Assembly (NCBI GenBank): GCA_963778025.1
Contig: CAVZTA010000005.1
Span: 124,001 to 188,000 of the forward strand
From: CAVZTA01 sp963778025
GTDB lineage: Bacteria > Chloroflexota > Limnocylindria > Limnocylindrales > CSP1-4
Reading direction: 5' to 3'
Length of the DNA stretch: 64,000 bases
Shown here: positions 1 through 8,594 of the stretch, in pieces
Position numbering within the stretch: the first letter of the stretch is position 1
How the letters are laid out: each line of letters begins with the position of its first letter
Notes under the pieces: generated by a model
Database searches by the model: none
The model's input: the letters and a program-made list of their open reading frames with translations, nothing else
Told to the model about the DNA's origin: nothing
Translations under genes and position numbers: made by a program

Positions 1-1
1 C

Positions 2-628
2 TTCCTGCCCCGGCTGCGTGAGATCACGCGCGAGCACGGCATCCTGCTCGTGGCGGACGAGGTCCAGACGGGCTTCGGGCGGACCGGCGAGCTGTTCGCC
101 GTCCAGCACTGGGACGTCGAGCCCGACATCATCGTCGTCGCCAAGGGCATCGCGTCGGGCCTGCCGCTCTCGGGGCTGATCGCGAAGCGCGAGCTGCTCG
201 ACAGGCTCGCGCCGGGCACCCATGGCGGGACGTATGGCGGCAACGTCGTCGCCTGCGCCGCCGCGCTGGCCACGCTCGATGTGATCGACGACGAAGGCCT
301 CGTCGTCAACGCCCGCGAGCGCGGACGGCAGTTCCTCGACGGCCTGCGGCGGATCGCCGCGGGACGTCGGACGATCGGCGACGTCCGCGGGCTCGGGCTG
401 ATGCTCGCGCTCGAGTTCGTCAAGCCCGACGAGGGCGACGGCCGCGTCCCGGATCCCGCCCTCACGAAGCGCGTGCAACAGGAGGCCTTCGCGCGCAAGC
501 TGCTGGTGCTCACGGCGGGCACGTACGTGAACGTCGTGCGGATCATCCCGCCGCTGGTGACCACGGCCGAGGAGGTCGACCTTGCACTATCGATCCTCGA
601 AGACAGCCTCGTCGCAGCGGGGGCCTGA
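2..628 (+). CDS. Class III PLP-dependent aminotransferase, 3' part (5' end outside window)
   Basis: The reading frame is open from the first bases of the window, so the N-terminal half is missing. It begins FLPRLREITREHGILL and runs into VADEVQTGFGRTG, the conserved segment of 4-aminobutyrate/acetylornithine-type class III aminotransferases that carries the PLP-interacting Asp. The presumed Schiff-base lysine is in VAKGIASGLPLSG. GTHGGTYGGNVVACAAALA is the conserved segment that follows. These enzymes move an amino group from an omega- or alpha-amino donor to 2-oxoglutarate or pyruvate in the cytoplasm. Donor specificity (GABA, ornithine, beta-alanine, putrescine) cannot be set from this half, so no symbol is given. 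The next gene overlaps its 3' end. Confidence 0.9.
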   Translation, partial: FLPRLREITREHGILLVADEVQTGFGRTGELFAVQHWDVEPDIIVVAKGIASGLPLSGLIAKRELLDRLAPGTHGGTYGGNVVACAAALATLDVIDDEGLVVNARERGRQFLDGLRRIAAGRRTIGDVRGLGLMLALEFVKPDEGDGRVPDPALTKRVQQEAFARKLLVLTAGTYVNVVRIIPPLVTTAEEVDLALSILEDSLVAAGA

Positions 629-1046
629 ACGGATCGACAGCCGGCGGCCGGAGCTCGCCGGCCGCGTGCTGACGTTCTTCGATCGCCTGGCCACCGTCGG
701 GCCGGAGGAGCTGCCGCTCCGGACGTGGACGGTCACCGATCCGGAGGCACGCCGTCGCCTGCGGGCCGACGCGGACATGGAGGTCTTCAACGTCGGTTGG
801 GACCGCGAGCTGGCCGATGCGCAGCGGTCGATCGACACGTGGCTCGCGCGGCTGCTCAGTCACGACGCGCCCGGCATCGCCGGGTCACTGGGTGGCGGCC
901 CGGGCCTGACCGCTGCCGACCATGTCGCCGTGCGTCTCGGGCTCCACGATGCGCTGCTGGCGATCATCCTCGGTGACCGGCTGGCCGAGCGGGATTCGCA
1001 GGAGCTCCTCGGCGGCTGGGCCGACCTGGTGATCCGCCGGCGATGA
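582..1046 (+). CDS. Unknown 154-aa protein coupled to the aminotransferase
   Basis: Not recognised. It is a soluble-looking acidic/basic mixed protein with no signal peptide or membrane segment. The TTG at 582 is preferred because GAGGAGGT lies 7 bases upstream, although that stretch is also coding for the aminotransferase. The alternative start is GTG at 666, just after the aminotransferase stop, giving 127 aa. The middle contains MEVFNVGWDRELADAQRSI and the C-terminus is helical. Its stop overlaps the next ATG (ATGA at 1043-1046), so it is probably translated with the membrane protein that follows. Confidence 0.55.
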   Translation: MHYRSSKTASSQRGPERIDSRRPELAGRVLTFFDRLATVGPEELPLRTWTVTDPEARRRLRADADMEVFNVGWDRELADAQRSIDTWLARLLSHDAPGIAGSLGGGPGLTAADHVAVRLGLHDALLAIILGDRLAERDSQELLGGWADLVIRRR

Positions 1047-1633
1047 GCGAGCTCGAGGGATTCCCGATGGACGTCCGCATCGACGCGCTCAAGGGCGTCG
1101 TCGCCGGGCTCGATCGCGAGGATGTCCAGCGGATCTCCCTGCCACTTCCCGATGACGCGCGGCGCGCGGCGCTGGCACGAGCCGTGGCGGCGGCGGAGGC
1201 CGCGGGGCGCGGCCCCGAGCTGGCGGGCCTGCGGACGAGGATGCGCCGCGAGGCGTTCGTGCGGTACGACCGCGCGCTCCTGCGGCCGACGTGGCTGGGC
1301 CTGAACTGGGGGTTGTCCTCGGGCACGTCCGAGGACCGGGTGGCGGTCGCCGCAGCGCTCGACGAGGCCGCGGTCCTCGTGATCGCCGATGACCTGCTGA
1401 CCGAAGCGGATCGGGATGTGCTCGGCTGGGCGCCCGAGGTCCTCCTGGGGTCGGCGATGCACGACACCGACTCGGGCTCGCTCGCCCACGCGCTCCCGGG
1501 CGACTCGCGAGGCCAGGCGGCGACAGCGGCCGCAGCCATCGGCGGCACCCTCCTGGGCATCGGGCTGATCGTCGCGCCCTTCGTGGCGGGCGCCGCCGCG
1601 CTCGCTCGACGTCGGAGGCGGGATCCCGAGTGA
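1043..1633 (+). CDS. Unknown protein with C-terminal membrane anchor
   Basis: 196 aa, not recognised. The first ~150 residues are soluble, with a helical half and a DRVAVAAALDEAAVLVIADDL segment. A hydrophobic stretch rich in Gly, Ala, Ile and Val near residues 160-188 is followed at once by RRRRR, which predicts a single C-terminal transmembrane helix with the bulk of the protein outside or in the cytosol depending on topology. The start is fixed by the ATGA overlap with the upstream gene, and its own stop overlaps the GTG of the downstream acetyltransferase, so three unknown/GNAT genes form one coupled unit. Confidence 0.6.
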   Translation: MSELEGFPMDVRIDALKGVVAGLDREDVQRISLPLPDDARRAALARAVAAAEAAGRGPELAGLRTRMRREAFVRYDRALLRPTWLGLNWGLSSGTSEDRVAVAAALDEAAVLVIADDLLTEADRDVLGWAPEVLLGSAMHDTDSGSLAHALPGDSRGQAATAAAAIGGTLLGIGLIVAPFVAGAAALARRRRRDPE

Positions 1634-2262
1634 CCGCGCGAGCGGGTCACCCGGACGCCGAGCGCCTTCCCCGGGACTCGATCCGCGTCGTCCCGGCCAC
1701 GCCCGACCGGTGGGACGACGTCGTCACGCTCCTTGGTGGGGCGTCCGACAAGGGCTGCTGGTGCCAGGCACCGCGCGGGTTCGACACCGGACCACTCCGC
1801 CACGAGCGACGGGAGCTGCTGCGGGCTCAGCTCGCGGACGACGTCCCGCCCGGGATGCTCGCCTATCTCGACGATGAGGTCGCGGGCTGGTGCGGGATCG
1901 GCGTGCGTGGGTCGCTGCCCCGGCTCGACCACTCGCGCACGATCCCGGCCATCGACGAGCGGCCGGTGTGGGCGATCCTGTGCCTGAACATCCGCGTCGG
2001 CTATCGGCGGCGGGGCGTCGCCCGGGCGCTGGTCGAGGGGGTGGTCGACTACGCGCGCGAGCGCGGTGCGCCGGGCGTGGAGGCGTACCCGGTCGACCCC
2101 GAGGGCGGGCGCGTGAACACGAGCTTCGGGTTCGTGGGCTTCACGCCGATGTTCGAGCGGCTGGGCTTCCGGCGCGTGCTCATGACCGATGCGCACAGCG
2201 ACCGGCGGCCGCGCTGGCTGATGCGCCTGGACCTCAGTCCGGCGGCAGCAGATCCGGGTTGA
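1630..2262 (+). CDS. GNAT family N-acetyltransferase (CWC subgroup)
   Basis: 210 aa. The acetyl-CoA pyrophosphate loop is visible as RVGYRRRGVARALVEGVVDY (Q/R-x-x-G-x-G/A type) after the beta-4 strand VWAILCLNIRV. An early KGCWCQAPRGFD segment with the Cys-Trp-Cys motif marks a subgroup also seen in the GNAT at 22.4 kb, which shares the IDERPVW and EAYPVD blocks. Acetyl-CoA-dependent N-acylation is expected; the acceptor is unknown. The GTG start overlaps the preceding stop (GTGA). The 3' end overlaps the convergent VOC gene by 29 bp. Confidence 0.85.
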   Translation: MTARAGHPDAERLPRDSIRVVPATPDRWDDVVTLLGGASDKGCWCQAPRGFDTGPLRHERRELLRAQLADDVPPGMLAYLDDEVAGWCGIGVRGSLPRLDHSRTIPAIDERPVWAILCLNIRVGYRRRGVARALVEGVVDYARERGAPGVEAYPVDPEGGRVNTSFGFVGFTPMFERLGFRRVLMTDAHSDRRPRWLMRLDLSPAAADPG

Positions 2263-2656
2263 ACGCGATCTCCCAGAGGTGGCCGTCCGGGTCGGCGGCA
2301 TAGCCCGCGTAACCCCCGTAGAACGTCGGTCCGGCAGGTTTGACGATCGTCCCGCCCGCCGCCTCGAACGCCGACAGCGCGATGTCGACCTCCTCCCGGC
2401 TCCGCACGTTGTGGGCCAGCGTCACCTCGTTCGGGCTCCGGGGCCCGACGGGCAGCCCCGTGTCCCAGGCGATGTTCGGCCGCTCCCACAGCGCCAGCCC
2501 GAGGCCGCCGTCGAGCTGGAAGAACGCGACGGCGCCGTGCTCGAACTCCGTCCCGACGATCCCGTCCGACGGCCAGCCGAGACCGTCGCGATAGAAGCGC
2601 AGCGACCGCTCGAGGTCGTCGACACCGAGCGTGATGAGCGTGATCCGCGGCCGCAT
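2234..2656 (-). CDS. VOC/glyoxalase-fold protein
   Basis: 140 aa, a single VOC (vicinal oxygen chelate) module with two beta-alpha-beta-beta-beta units. The N-terminus RITLITLGVDDLERSLRFY and the C-terminal YAADPDGHLWEIAFNP are typical of glyoxalase/bleomycin-resistance/dioxygenase relatives; the GHLWE glutamate is the usual last metal ligand. Members isomerise, cleave or sequester small molecules, and the substrate here is unknown. The ATG overlaps the stop of the upstream phosphatase gene by one base (TGATG), making it the last gene of a three-gene coupled unit on this strand. Confidence 0.85.
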   Translation of the reverse strand: MRPRITLITLGVDDLERSLRFYRDGLGWPSDGIVGTEFEHGAVAFFQLDGGLGLALWERPNIAWDTGLPVGPRSPNEVTLAHNVRSREEVDIALSAFEAAGGTIVKPAGPTFYGGYAGYAADPDGHLWEIAFNPDLLPPD

Positions 2657-3525
2657 CACGTGCCCTCCCGAAGGCGAGCCAGGAGCTCGTCGTGCAGATG
2701 CCCGTTCGTCGCGAGGACCGTCCGGCCTTCGAGCGACCGGCCACCATCGAGGTTCGTCCAGCGGCCGCCGGCCTCTTCGACGACCAGCATCGGCGCCGCG
2801 AGGTCCCACGGGTTGAGATCGGGCTCGACGACCGCGTCGGCCGCGCCCTCCGCCAGCAGGCTGTACATCCAGCAATCGCCGAAGTTCCGCGTGCGCCACA
2901 CGTCGCCGACGAGTGTCCGGAAGCCCGGGGTGGGGCCGTCGGGCGCGGTCAGCTCGTCGAGCTCGCCGTAGAGCAGGTGCGTGTCGCCCAGCGCACGGAC
3001 CGACGAGGTCGCGATGCGTCGCGCTTCGCCCGCGCGCCGCCCCGTGCCGCCGTTCCACGCGCCGAGTCCGCGCGCCGCCCACCACCGCTCCTCGAACGCC
3101 GGCATCGAGACCACGCCCACCTGGAGCTCCTCGCCGACCTCGAGCGCGAGCAGCAGGCCGAACACGGGCACGCCCCGGACGAAGTTCGCGGTGCCGTCGA
3201 TGGGGTCGATGTACCAGCGCGCCTCGCCGCCTCCCCGTTCCGTGCCGAACTCCTCGCCCACCACGCCGTGCCCCGGCCACGCGTCGGCGATGCGCTCGCG
3301 GATCAGGCGCTCGATCTCGGTATCGGCGGCCGTGACATACGAACGATCGGGTTTCGTCCGCACCTCGACGTCCCGCCGGAACCAGCGGCGCGCGACCTCG
3401 TCGGCGGCATCGGCGGCGGCCAGCGCGAAGTCGAGCCACGAACGGCGCTCCGCCTCGGAGCCGCGGGCGAGCGACGCCGACCACGCCGCTCCGAACGCGG
3501 GCTTCGACGCCGGCTCGCCGCTCAC
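2656..3525 (-). CDS. Inositol-monophosphatase family phosphatase (HisN-like)
   Basis: 289 aa, complete. Both family signatures are present: GEE at residues 90-92 followed by DPIDGTANF at 107-115 (Mg2+ ligands), and a C-terminal WDLAAPMLVVEEAGG that carries the third metal-binding Asp. This is the Li+-sensitive phosphomonoesterase fold used for inositol-1-phosphate, 3'-phosphoadenosine or histidinol-phosphate. The HisN subgroup is plausible from length and sequence style, but no other his gene is nearby, so the substrate is left open. The start overlaps the upstream dehydrogenase stop (ATGA) and the stop overlaps the VOC start. Confidence 0.85.
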   Translation of the reverse strand: MSGEPASKPAFGAAWSASLARGSEAERRSWLDFALAAADAADEVARRWFRRDVEVRTKPDRSYVTAADTEIERLIRERIADAWPGHGVVGEEFGTERGGGEARWYIDPIDGTANFVRGVPVFGLLLALEVGEELQVGVVSMPAFEERWWAARGLGAWNGGTGRRAGEARRIATSSVRALGDTHLLYGELDELTAPDGPTPGFRTLVGDVWRTRNFGDCWMYSLLAEGAADAVVEPDLNPWDLAAPMLVVEEAGGRWTNLDGGRSLEGRTVLATNGHLHDELLARLREGT

Positions 3526-5976
3526 GACCGGATCCGCTCGCCGGCGGGGTCGTACAGCGGCTCGCGCATGACCTCGAACCCGACCCAGGTGCCGAACACG
3601 TCGATCTCACCGCGCGCCCCGATCGGGACGCCGGGCGGCAGGTAGGCATAGGCGATCGACCGCTCGACCGCGAACCCGTAGCCGCCGCTCGTGACGCGCC
3701 CGACGATGTCGCCGCCCACCCGCACCGGCTCGTTGCCCAGGCACACCGAGCGCGGATCGTCGAGCACGAGACAGCGCAATCGCTTGCGCGGCCCGGCGGT
3801 CCGCGCGGCGATCAGCGCCTCCCGTCCCAGGAACTCGCCCTTGTCGAGCTTCACGGCGAACCCGAGCCCCGCCTCGTACGGCGTCTCCTCGGGCGTGATG
3901 TCGCTGGACCACACGCGGTAGCCCTTCTCCAGCCGCAACGCATCGATGGCGCGATACCCGGCGGCGATCATCCCGTGCGGCTCACCCGCCGCCCACAACG
4001 TGTCCCACAGCGCCACGCCGTACTCCGTGGGGGCGTACAACTCCCAGCCGAGCTCGCCCACGTACGTGACCCGCAGCGCGTAGACCGGCACGGAGCCCAC
4101 GGTGATGGACCGTGCGCCCAGATACGGGAAGGCGGCATCCGAGACGTCATCCACGGTGACCGACGCGAGGATCGACCGCGCAGCCGGCCCCCACAACCCG
4201 AAGCACACGCGCGACGACGTGACATCGCTGAGCAGCACCGATCCATCCTCGGGCAGGTGCCGTCGGAGCCAGCCCAGGTCATGCTGGCCGACCGCCGTCC
4301 CCGTGATGAGCAGGTATCGCTCCCCGGCGACCCGCGTGACCGTCAGGTCGCACTCGATGCCCCCGCGCCGGTTCAGCAGCGCGGTGTAGACCACCGTCCC
4401 GGGCGGGACGTCGACGTCGTTGGCGCACAGGCCCTGCAGGAACGCGCACGCGCCGGGACCCGCCACCTCGAGCTTCGCGAACGACGTCTCGTCGAACAGC
4501 GCCGCCGTCCGCCGCGTCGCCAGCGCCTCGACCGCGATCGCCGGGTCCCAGTGCTCGCCCGCCCAGCCGCGCGGACGGAGGGCCTCGTATCGCTCACGCG
4601 AAGCGGCCCCGGCGACATCCGCGTTCGGGCCGAACCAGTTGGCGCGCTCCCAGCCGCCCTTCTCGCCGAACGCGGCGCCGAGCGCCAGCAGTCGCGGATA
4701 CGTCGGCGAGAGTCGCAGCGGCCGGCCGGCCTGGCGCTCCTCGTTGGGATAGTGGATGTCGTAGTACGTCGCGTAGACCTCGGTCGTGCGCGCAAGGGTG
4801 TATGCGCGGCTGCGGTACTGCGCGCCGAAACGGCGGATGTCCATCCTCCACAGGTCCAGCTCGGGCTCGCCGTCGACGATCCAGCTCGCCACCTGGCGGC
4901 CGATGCCGCCCGCACCGGCGATGCCGTGCGCGCAGAACCCGGCCGCGACGAACAGCCCGCGCACCTCGCTCTCGCCGAGGATGAACTCGTTGTCGGGGGT
5001 GAACCCCTCCGGGCCGTCGATCATCCGCTGGACCGGCGCGTCGGCCATCGCGGGGACGCGCCGGATCGCGCCCGCCATGATCTCCTCGAAGCGCGGCCAG
5101 TCGGGGTCGAGCAGGCGGTGGTTGAAGTCGGGCGGGATCCCGTCGAGGCCCCAGGGCGCCGGCGAGCGCTCGTAGCCGCCCATGCACAGGCCACCCAGCT
5201 CCTCGCGGAAATAGACGAGGTTGTCCGGGTCGCGAAGCTGCGGCAGGTCAGGGGTCACGCCGTCGATCGCCCCGGTGAACAGGTATTCGTGGGCCATCGG
5301 CACGATCGGCACGTGGATGCCGGCGAGCGCGCGCGAGCTCGGGGGTGTACATCCCGCCCGCGAGCACGACGATCTCGGCCTCGATGCGGCGGCGTTCGCC
5401 GCGCTGCTCGACCTCGACCCCTCGCACCCGTCCGTCGCGCACGTCGATCGCGGTGACGCGCGTGTGCGGCGTGATCCGCGCACCCTTCGCGCGTGCACCG
5501 GCGGCGAGCGCGAACGCGAGCCCCGACGGGTCCAGCCAGCCGTCGGTCGGCAGCCACACGGCTCCGAGGACCCCGTCCGTGGACATCAGCGGGAAGCGCG
5601 CCCGGGCCTCGTCGGCGGTGATGAGCTCGAGCGGCAGGCCGAACGTCCGCGCCCAGCCCGCCTGGCGCTGCAGCTCCTCGAACCTTGCCTGCGACGACGC
5701 CAGCCGCAGCGAGCCGACCTCGTGCCAGCCCACATCCACGCCCGTCTCGGCCGTGAGCCGGCGGTACAGGTCGACCCCGTACATCATCATCCGGGTGAGG
5801 GTGACGCTCGAGCGGAGCTGCCCGACGAGGCCCGCCGAGTGGAACGTGGAGCCCGAGGTGAGCTCCGCGCGATCCACGAGCACGATGTCGGTCCAGCCGC
5901 GCTCGGCGAGGTGATACGCGATCGACGTGCCGCCCACGCCGCCGCCGACGATGACCGCCCGTGCGTGGTCCGTCAT
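3522..5976 (-). CDS. FAD-dependent dehydrogenase fused to GcvT/aminomethyltransferase domain (sarcosine/dimethylglycine dehydrogenase type), frameshifted
   Basis: An N-terminal FAD Rossmann motif (AVIVGGGVGGTSIAYHLAER, residues ~8-27) starts a DAO-type oxidoreductase domain. It is followed by a FAO-type linker and a C-terminal GcvT half with VTYVGELGWELYAPTEY and EAGLGFAVKLDKG. Relatives oxidatively demethylate N-methyl amines and pass formaldehyde to tetrahydrofolate. The frame breaks once near 5330-5345 in a GCGCGCG stretch: ...MYTPELARA in one frame continues as LAGIHVPIVPM in the next, so adding or removing one base restores an ~818-aa enzyme. Upstream on this strand are GGGGAAGGGGAG (ribosome binding) and GATAAC (possible -10). 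It leads a coupled unit with the phosphatase and VOC genes. Confidence 0.85.
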
Positions 5977-6086
5977 CCGCGCGCTGGACTCCCCTTCCCC
6001 GCAGTTATCGCCCTTCGTCTAGCCTACCCAGCGCGGTCGGCGATGCGCGCGCCGGCCGCACCGGCTGCGACGCGCACGGAGGGCCG

Positions 6087-7550
6087 ATGGCATCGCGTAC
6101 GACCGCCGCCCTCCGCCGTCCGCTGGCGGCGCTCGTCGGCGCGGTCGCGCTCTTCGCGGGCGCGTGCGGCGGCAACGTCGCACCGACGCCGATCCCCGAG
6201 GTGACGGGCAGCCGAGGACCGACCGCGGACACCAGCGCCGGGCCATCGTCGTCCGGTGTCCCGGGCTCCGGCGGACCATCGGCCGGGCCGTCGTCGTCGA
6301 GCGAGGCGTCGGCACGGGTCGTCTACCAGCGCGTCTCGCCGGCGGTCGTGTTCGTGCGGACGCCGTCCGGTGCCGGATCCGGCTTCGCGATCGACCAGCA
6401 GCACATCGTGACCGACGCTCATGTCGTCCGCCCGTTCGGCGAAGCGTCGATCACCCTGGCCGACGGGCGGTCGCTCGACGGCGCGAAGGTCGTCGGCTCG
6501 GACCTCGAGGCCGACCTCGCCGTGCTGGAGCTGCCCACCCCCGTCGCCTTCCCGGACGCCGTCGCGGGCGATCCGGCCGCGCTCACGCGCGACGAGCGGG
6601 TGTTCCTCGTCGGCTACCCGAAGGCGGACGTCGAGCAACCGACGTCGACCATCACGGAAGGCGCCGTCGCGGCGGACCCGCTCGAGTGGCGTGACGAGCT
6701 GACCTACCTCGGCATCGACGCGTCGATCGACGACGGGCAGTCAGGCGGCGTCCTGGCCGACGGCGAGGGCCGGGTGCTGGGCATCACGAACGGGTCGCGC
6801 GATGGTCACCCGGTGGCGCTCGCGATCGACGACGCGGTCATGCGCGCCGCGGCCATCCTCGATGGCCGGGACCTCGACGGCATCACGGACCGGCTGCCAC
6901 AGCCCGGACCAGCGGACGCGCCGACGGACGTCTCGGCGACGATCCAGAACCGCGCGGACGCGAAGGTCTGGGTCGTCACGGGTAGCCAGGATGATGGTCC
7001 AGGACGGATCACGATGGCCGGCGACGGACCGGCGCTCCTGTACGCGATGGCCGCCGGTGGCCAGCTCTCGAACAGCGCGGGACCGGCCGGCGAGCGACAG
7101 ACCGTCGCCATCGACTTCCGGCCGCCCGGCCCGTATCTCGTCAAGGTGGAGACGACGGGCGCCCGACCCGTGGCGGTGGACCTCCACGCGACGCTGGGCC
7201 TGACACCGCTCGACGATCGGGACGACGGCGCGACGATCGCGGTCGGCGACCACCACGATGGTCTGGCCGACTACGCCGGCGACCTCGACTGGTTCAGCCT
7301 CCGACTCGACGCGGGTGAGCGGGTCCGCATCCGGTCGAGCTCGTCGTCCCTCGACACCGCGTTGTTCGTCGACGACGTCGTCACGGATCGGACGCTCGCC
7401 CAGGGGACCGACTCGGGCGGTCCGTTGGGCGTCGACGACGAGGTGACGTTCCAGGCACCCGCGGACGGGGAGTACCGCATCGTCGTCAACGACGCCGGGT
7501 TCACCGGGTTCGGCGCCTACCGTCTCGAGGTCGAGCCCGCCGGCATCTGA
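6087..7550 (+). CDS. Secreted/lipid-anchored trypsin-like serine protease
   Basis: 487 aa. The N-terminus has two Arg, a hydrophobic run and AGAC (Cys27), which suggests a lipoprotein or a cleaved signal peptide. A Ser/Gly/Pro linker (residues ~40-75) leads to a DegP-like chymotrypsin-fold domain with the triad His112 (TDAHVV), Asp143 (EADLAVLEL) and Ser219 (GQSGGV). The last ~210 residues contain a beta-rich domain like bacterial pre-peptidase C-terminal domains (DWFSLRLDAGERVRI ... GEYRIVVNDAG). No PDZ domain is evident. ATG at 6087 is chosen because GGAGGG lies 6 bases upstream. It is divergent from the dehydrogenase operon, and the 110-bp gap holds promoters for both. Confidence 0.85.
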   Translation: MASRTTAALRRPLAALVGAVALFAGACGGNVAPTPIPEVTGSRGPTADTSAGPSSSGVPGSGGPSAGPSSSSEASARVVYQRVSPAVVFVRTPSGAGSGFAIDQQHIVTDAHVVRPFGEASITLADGRSLDGAKVVGSDLEADLAVLELPTPVAFPDAVAGDPAALTRDERVFLVGYPKADVEQPTSTITEGAVAADPLEWRDELTYLGIDASIDDGQSGGVLADGEGRVLGITNGSRDGHPVALAIDDAVMRAAAILDGRDLDGITDRLPQPGPADAPTDVSATIQNRADAKVWVVTGSQDDGPGRITMAGDGPALLYAMAAGGQLSNSAGPAGERQTVAIDFRPPGPYLVKVETTGARPVAVDLHATLGLTPLDDRDDGATIAVGDHHDGLADYAGDLDWFSLRLDAGERVRIRSSSSSLDTALFVDDVVTDRTLAQGTDSGGPLGVDDEVTFQAPADGEYRIVVNDAGFTGFGAYRLEVEPAGI

Positions 7551-7583
7551 CCGATACCGGACACGGCAGCACCAGCGCTTCGA

Positions 7584-8531
7584 TCAGTCGCCCGCGACCT
7601 CGCGCAGCGCGCGCTCGAAGCGTGCCGTGGCGCTGTTGTCGAGCAGCCGCTCGAAGTGCTCGTCGGCGTACGCGCGGAAGTCGACGTCGAGGGTGCTCAC
7701 GCCCTGCTGGAGCACGCCCCACATCGCCTCCCGGAAGTCCGACACGACACGCATGAGCGTCAGCCGCGCCAGCCGCTGCCGTCGCGGCCGCTCGCCGTCG
7801 TAGGCCTCGAGCAGTGCGGCGTCCTCGTCCGAGGAGAGGTCGTTGTTGACGCTGAAGTTGCCGAGGTCGAAGAACGGGTCGCCCATCCCGGCGTACTCCC
7901 AGTCGACGATCCGGATGCGCTCGCCGTCGTCGATGAGGTTGCCGGGCAGGAAGTCGTTGTGACACGGCCGCGGCTCGAGCGGATCCTGAAGGAACGCGAG
8001 CTCGATCCGGCGCGCCGTCGCCTGGGACAGCTCGTACTCGGCCGGGATCCGCACACCGCGCTCCAGCGCGAGCGCGCGGTACGCCTCCACGATCCGCAAC
8101 GGGACGAACAACCCGGGGATCGCCGGCCCGTCGTGGAACCGCCTCACGGTGTGCGCCACCCGCGCGAGCAACGCCGGGGCATGCACGTCCAGCTCCGCGA
8201 GCGGCGTGCCCTCGATGAACCGCGTGACGAGATAGCCCTCGGGCCGGAGGAACGCGACGACCTCGGCGCCCACACCCAGCCCGGCCGCGACCACGGATGC
8301 CGCGTGCTCCACCTCCCGGCTGATCCCGAGGAGATGCGTGTCGTTGCCGGCGAGGCGGACGACGTAGCGCTCCGGGACGCCGGCAAGGTCGATGCGGTAG
8401 TTGCGGTTGGTGATGCCGCCGGAGAGCGGGGTCAACGTGAGCCGGTGGTCGGCCAGCTCGGGGACGCGCCGGAGCACGCGGATCAGGTCGTCCGCCACCT
8501 CGCCACGTGCGGGCGGCGGCTCGTCGCTCAT
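7584..8531 (-). CDS. Phosphotransferase of the APH/choline-kinase family
   Basis: 315 aa. Kinase-fold catalytic loop HNDFLPGN (His191-Asp193) and the metal-binding Asp210 in DWEYAGMGDPFFDLG are diagnostic. LSGGITNRNYRI near residue 37 is the nucleotide-binding loop typical of choline/ethanolamine kinases and related small-molecule kinases rather than antibiotic kinases. It phosphorylates a hydroxyl of a small amino alcohol or sugar in the cytoplasm; substrate not determined. ATG at 8531 is preferred over GTG at 8537 because GGAGG is 7 bases upstream of the ATG and only 1-2 from the GTG. An amino-acid/choline-type permease is encoded directly upstream, so uptake and phosphorylation could be linked. 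Confidence 0.85.
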   Translation of the reverse strand: MSDEPPPARGEVADDLIRVLRRVPELADHRLTLTPLSGGITNRNYRIDLAGVPERYVVRLAGNDTHLLGISREVEHAASVVAAGLGVGAEVVAFLRPEGYLVTRFIEGTPLAELDVHAPALLARVAHTVRRFHDGPAIPGLFVPLRIVEAYRALALERGVRIPAEYELSQATARRIELAFLQDPLEPRPCHNDFLPGNLIDDGERIRIVDWEYAGMGDPFFDLGNFSVNNDLSSDEDAALLEAYDGERPRRQRLARLTLMRVVSDFREAMWGVLQQGVSTLDVDFRAYADEHFERLLDNSATARFERALREVAGD

Positions 8532-8594
8532 GGGCACTCCTCCCGGTTCATCGGCGGCGGCGCGGGGCGACGGCCGCCGCGCCGCCCGCGTCGC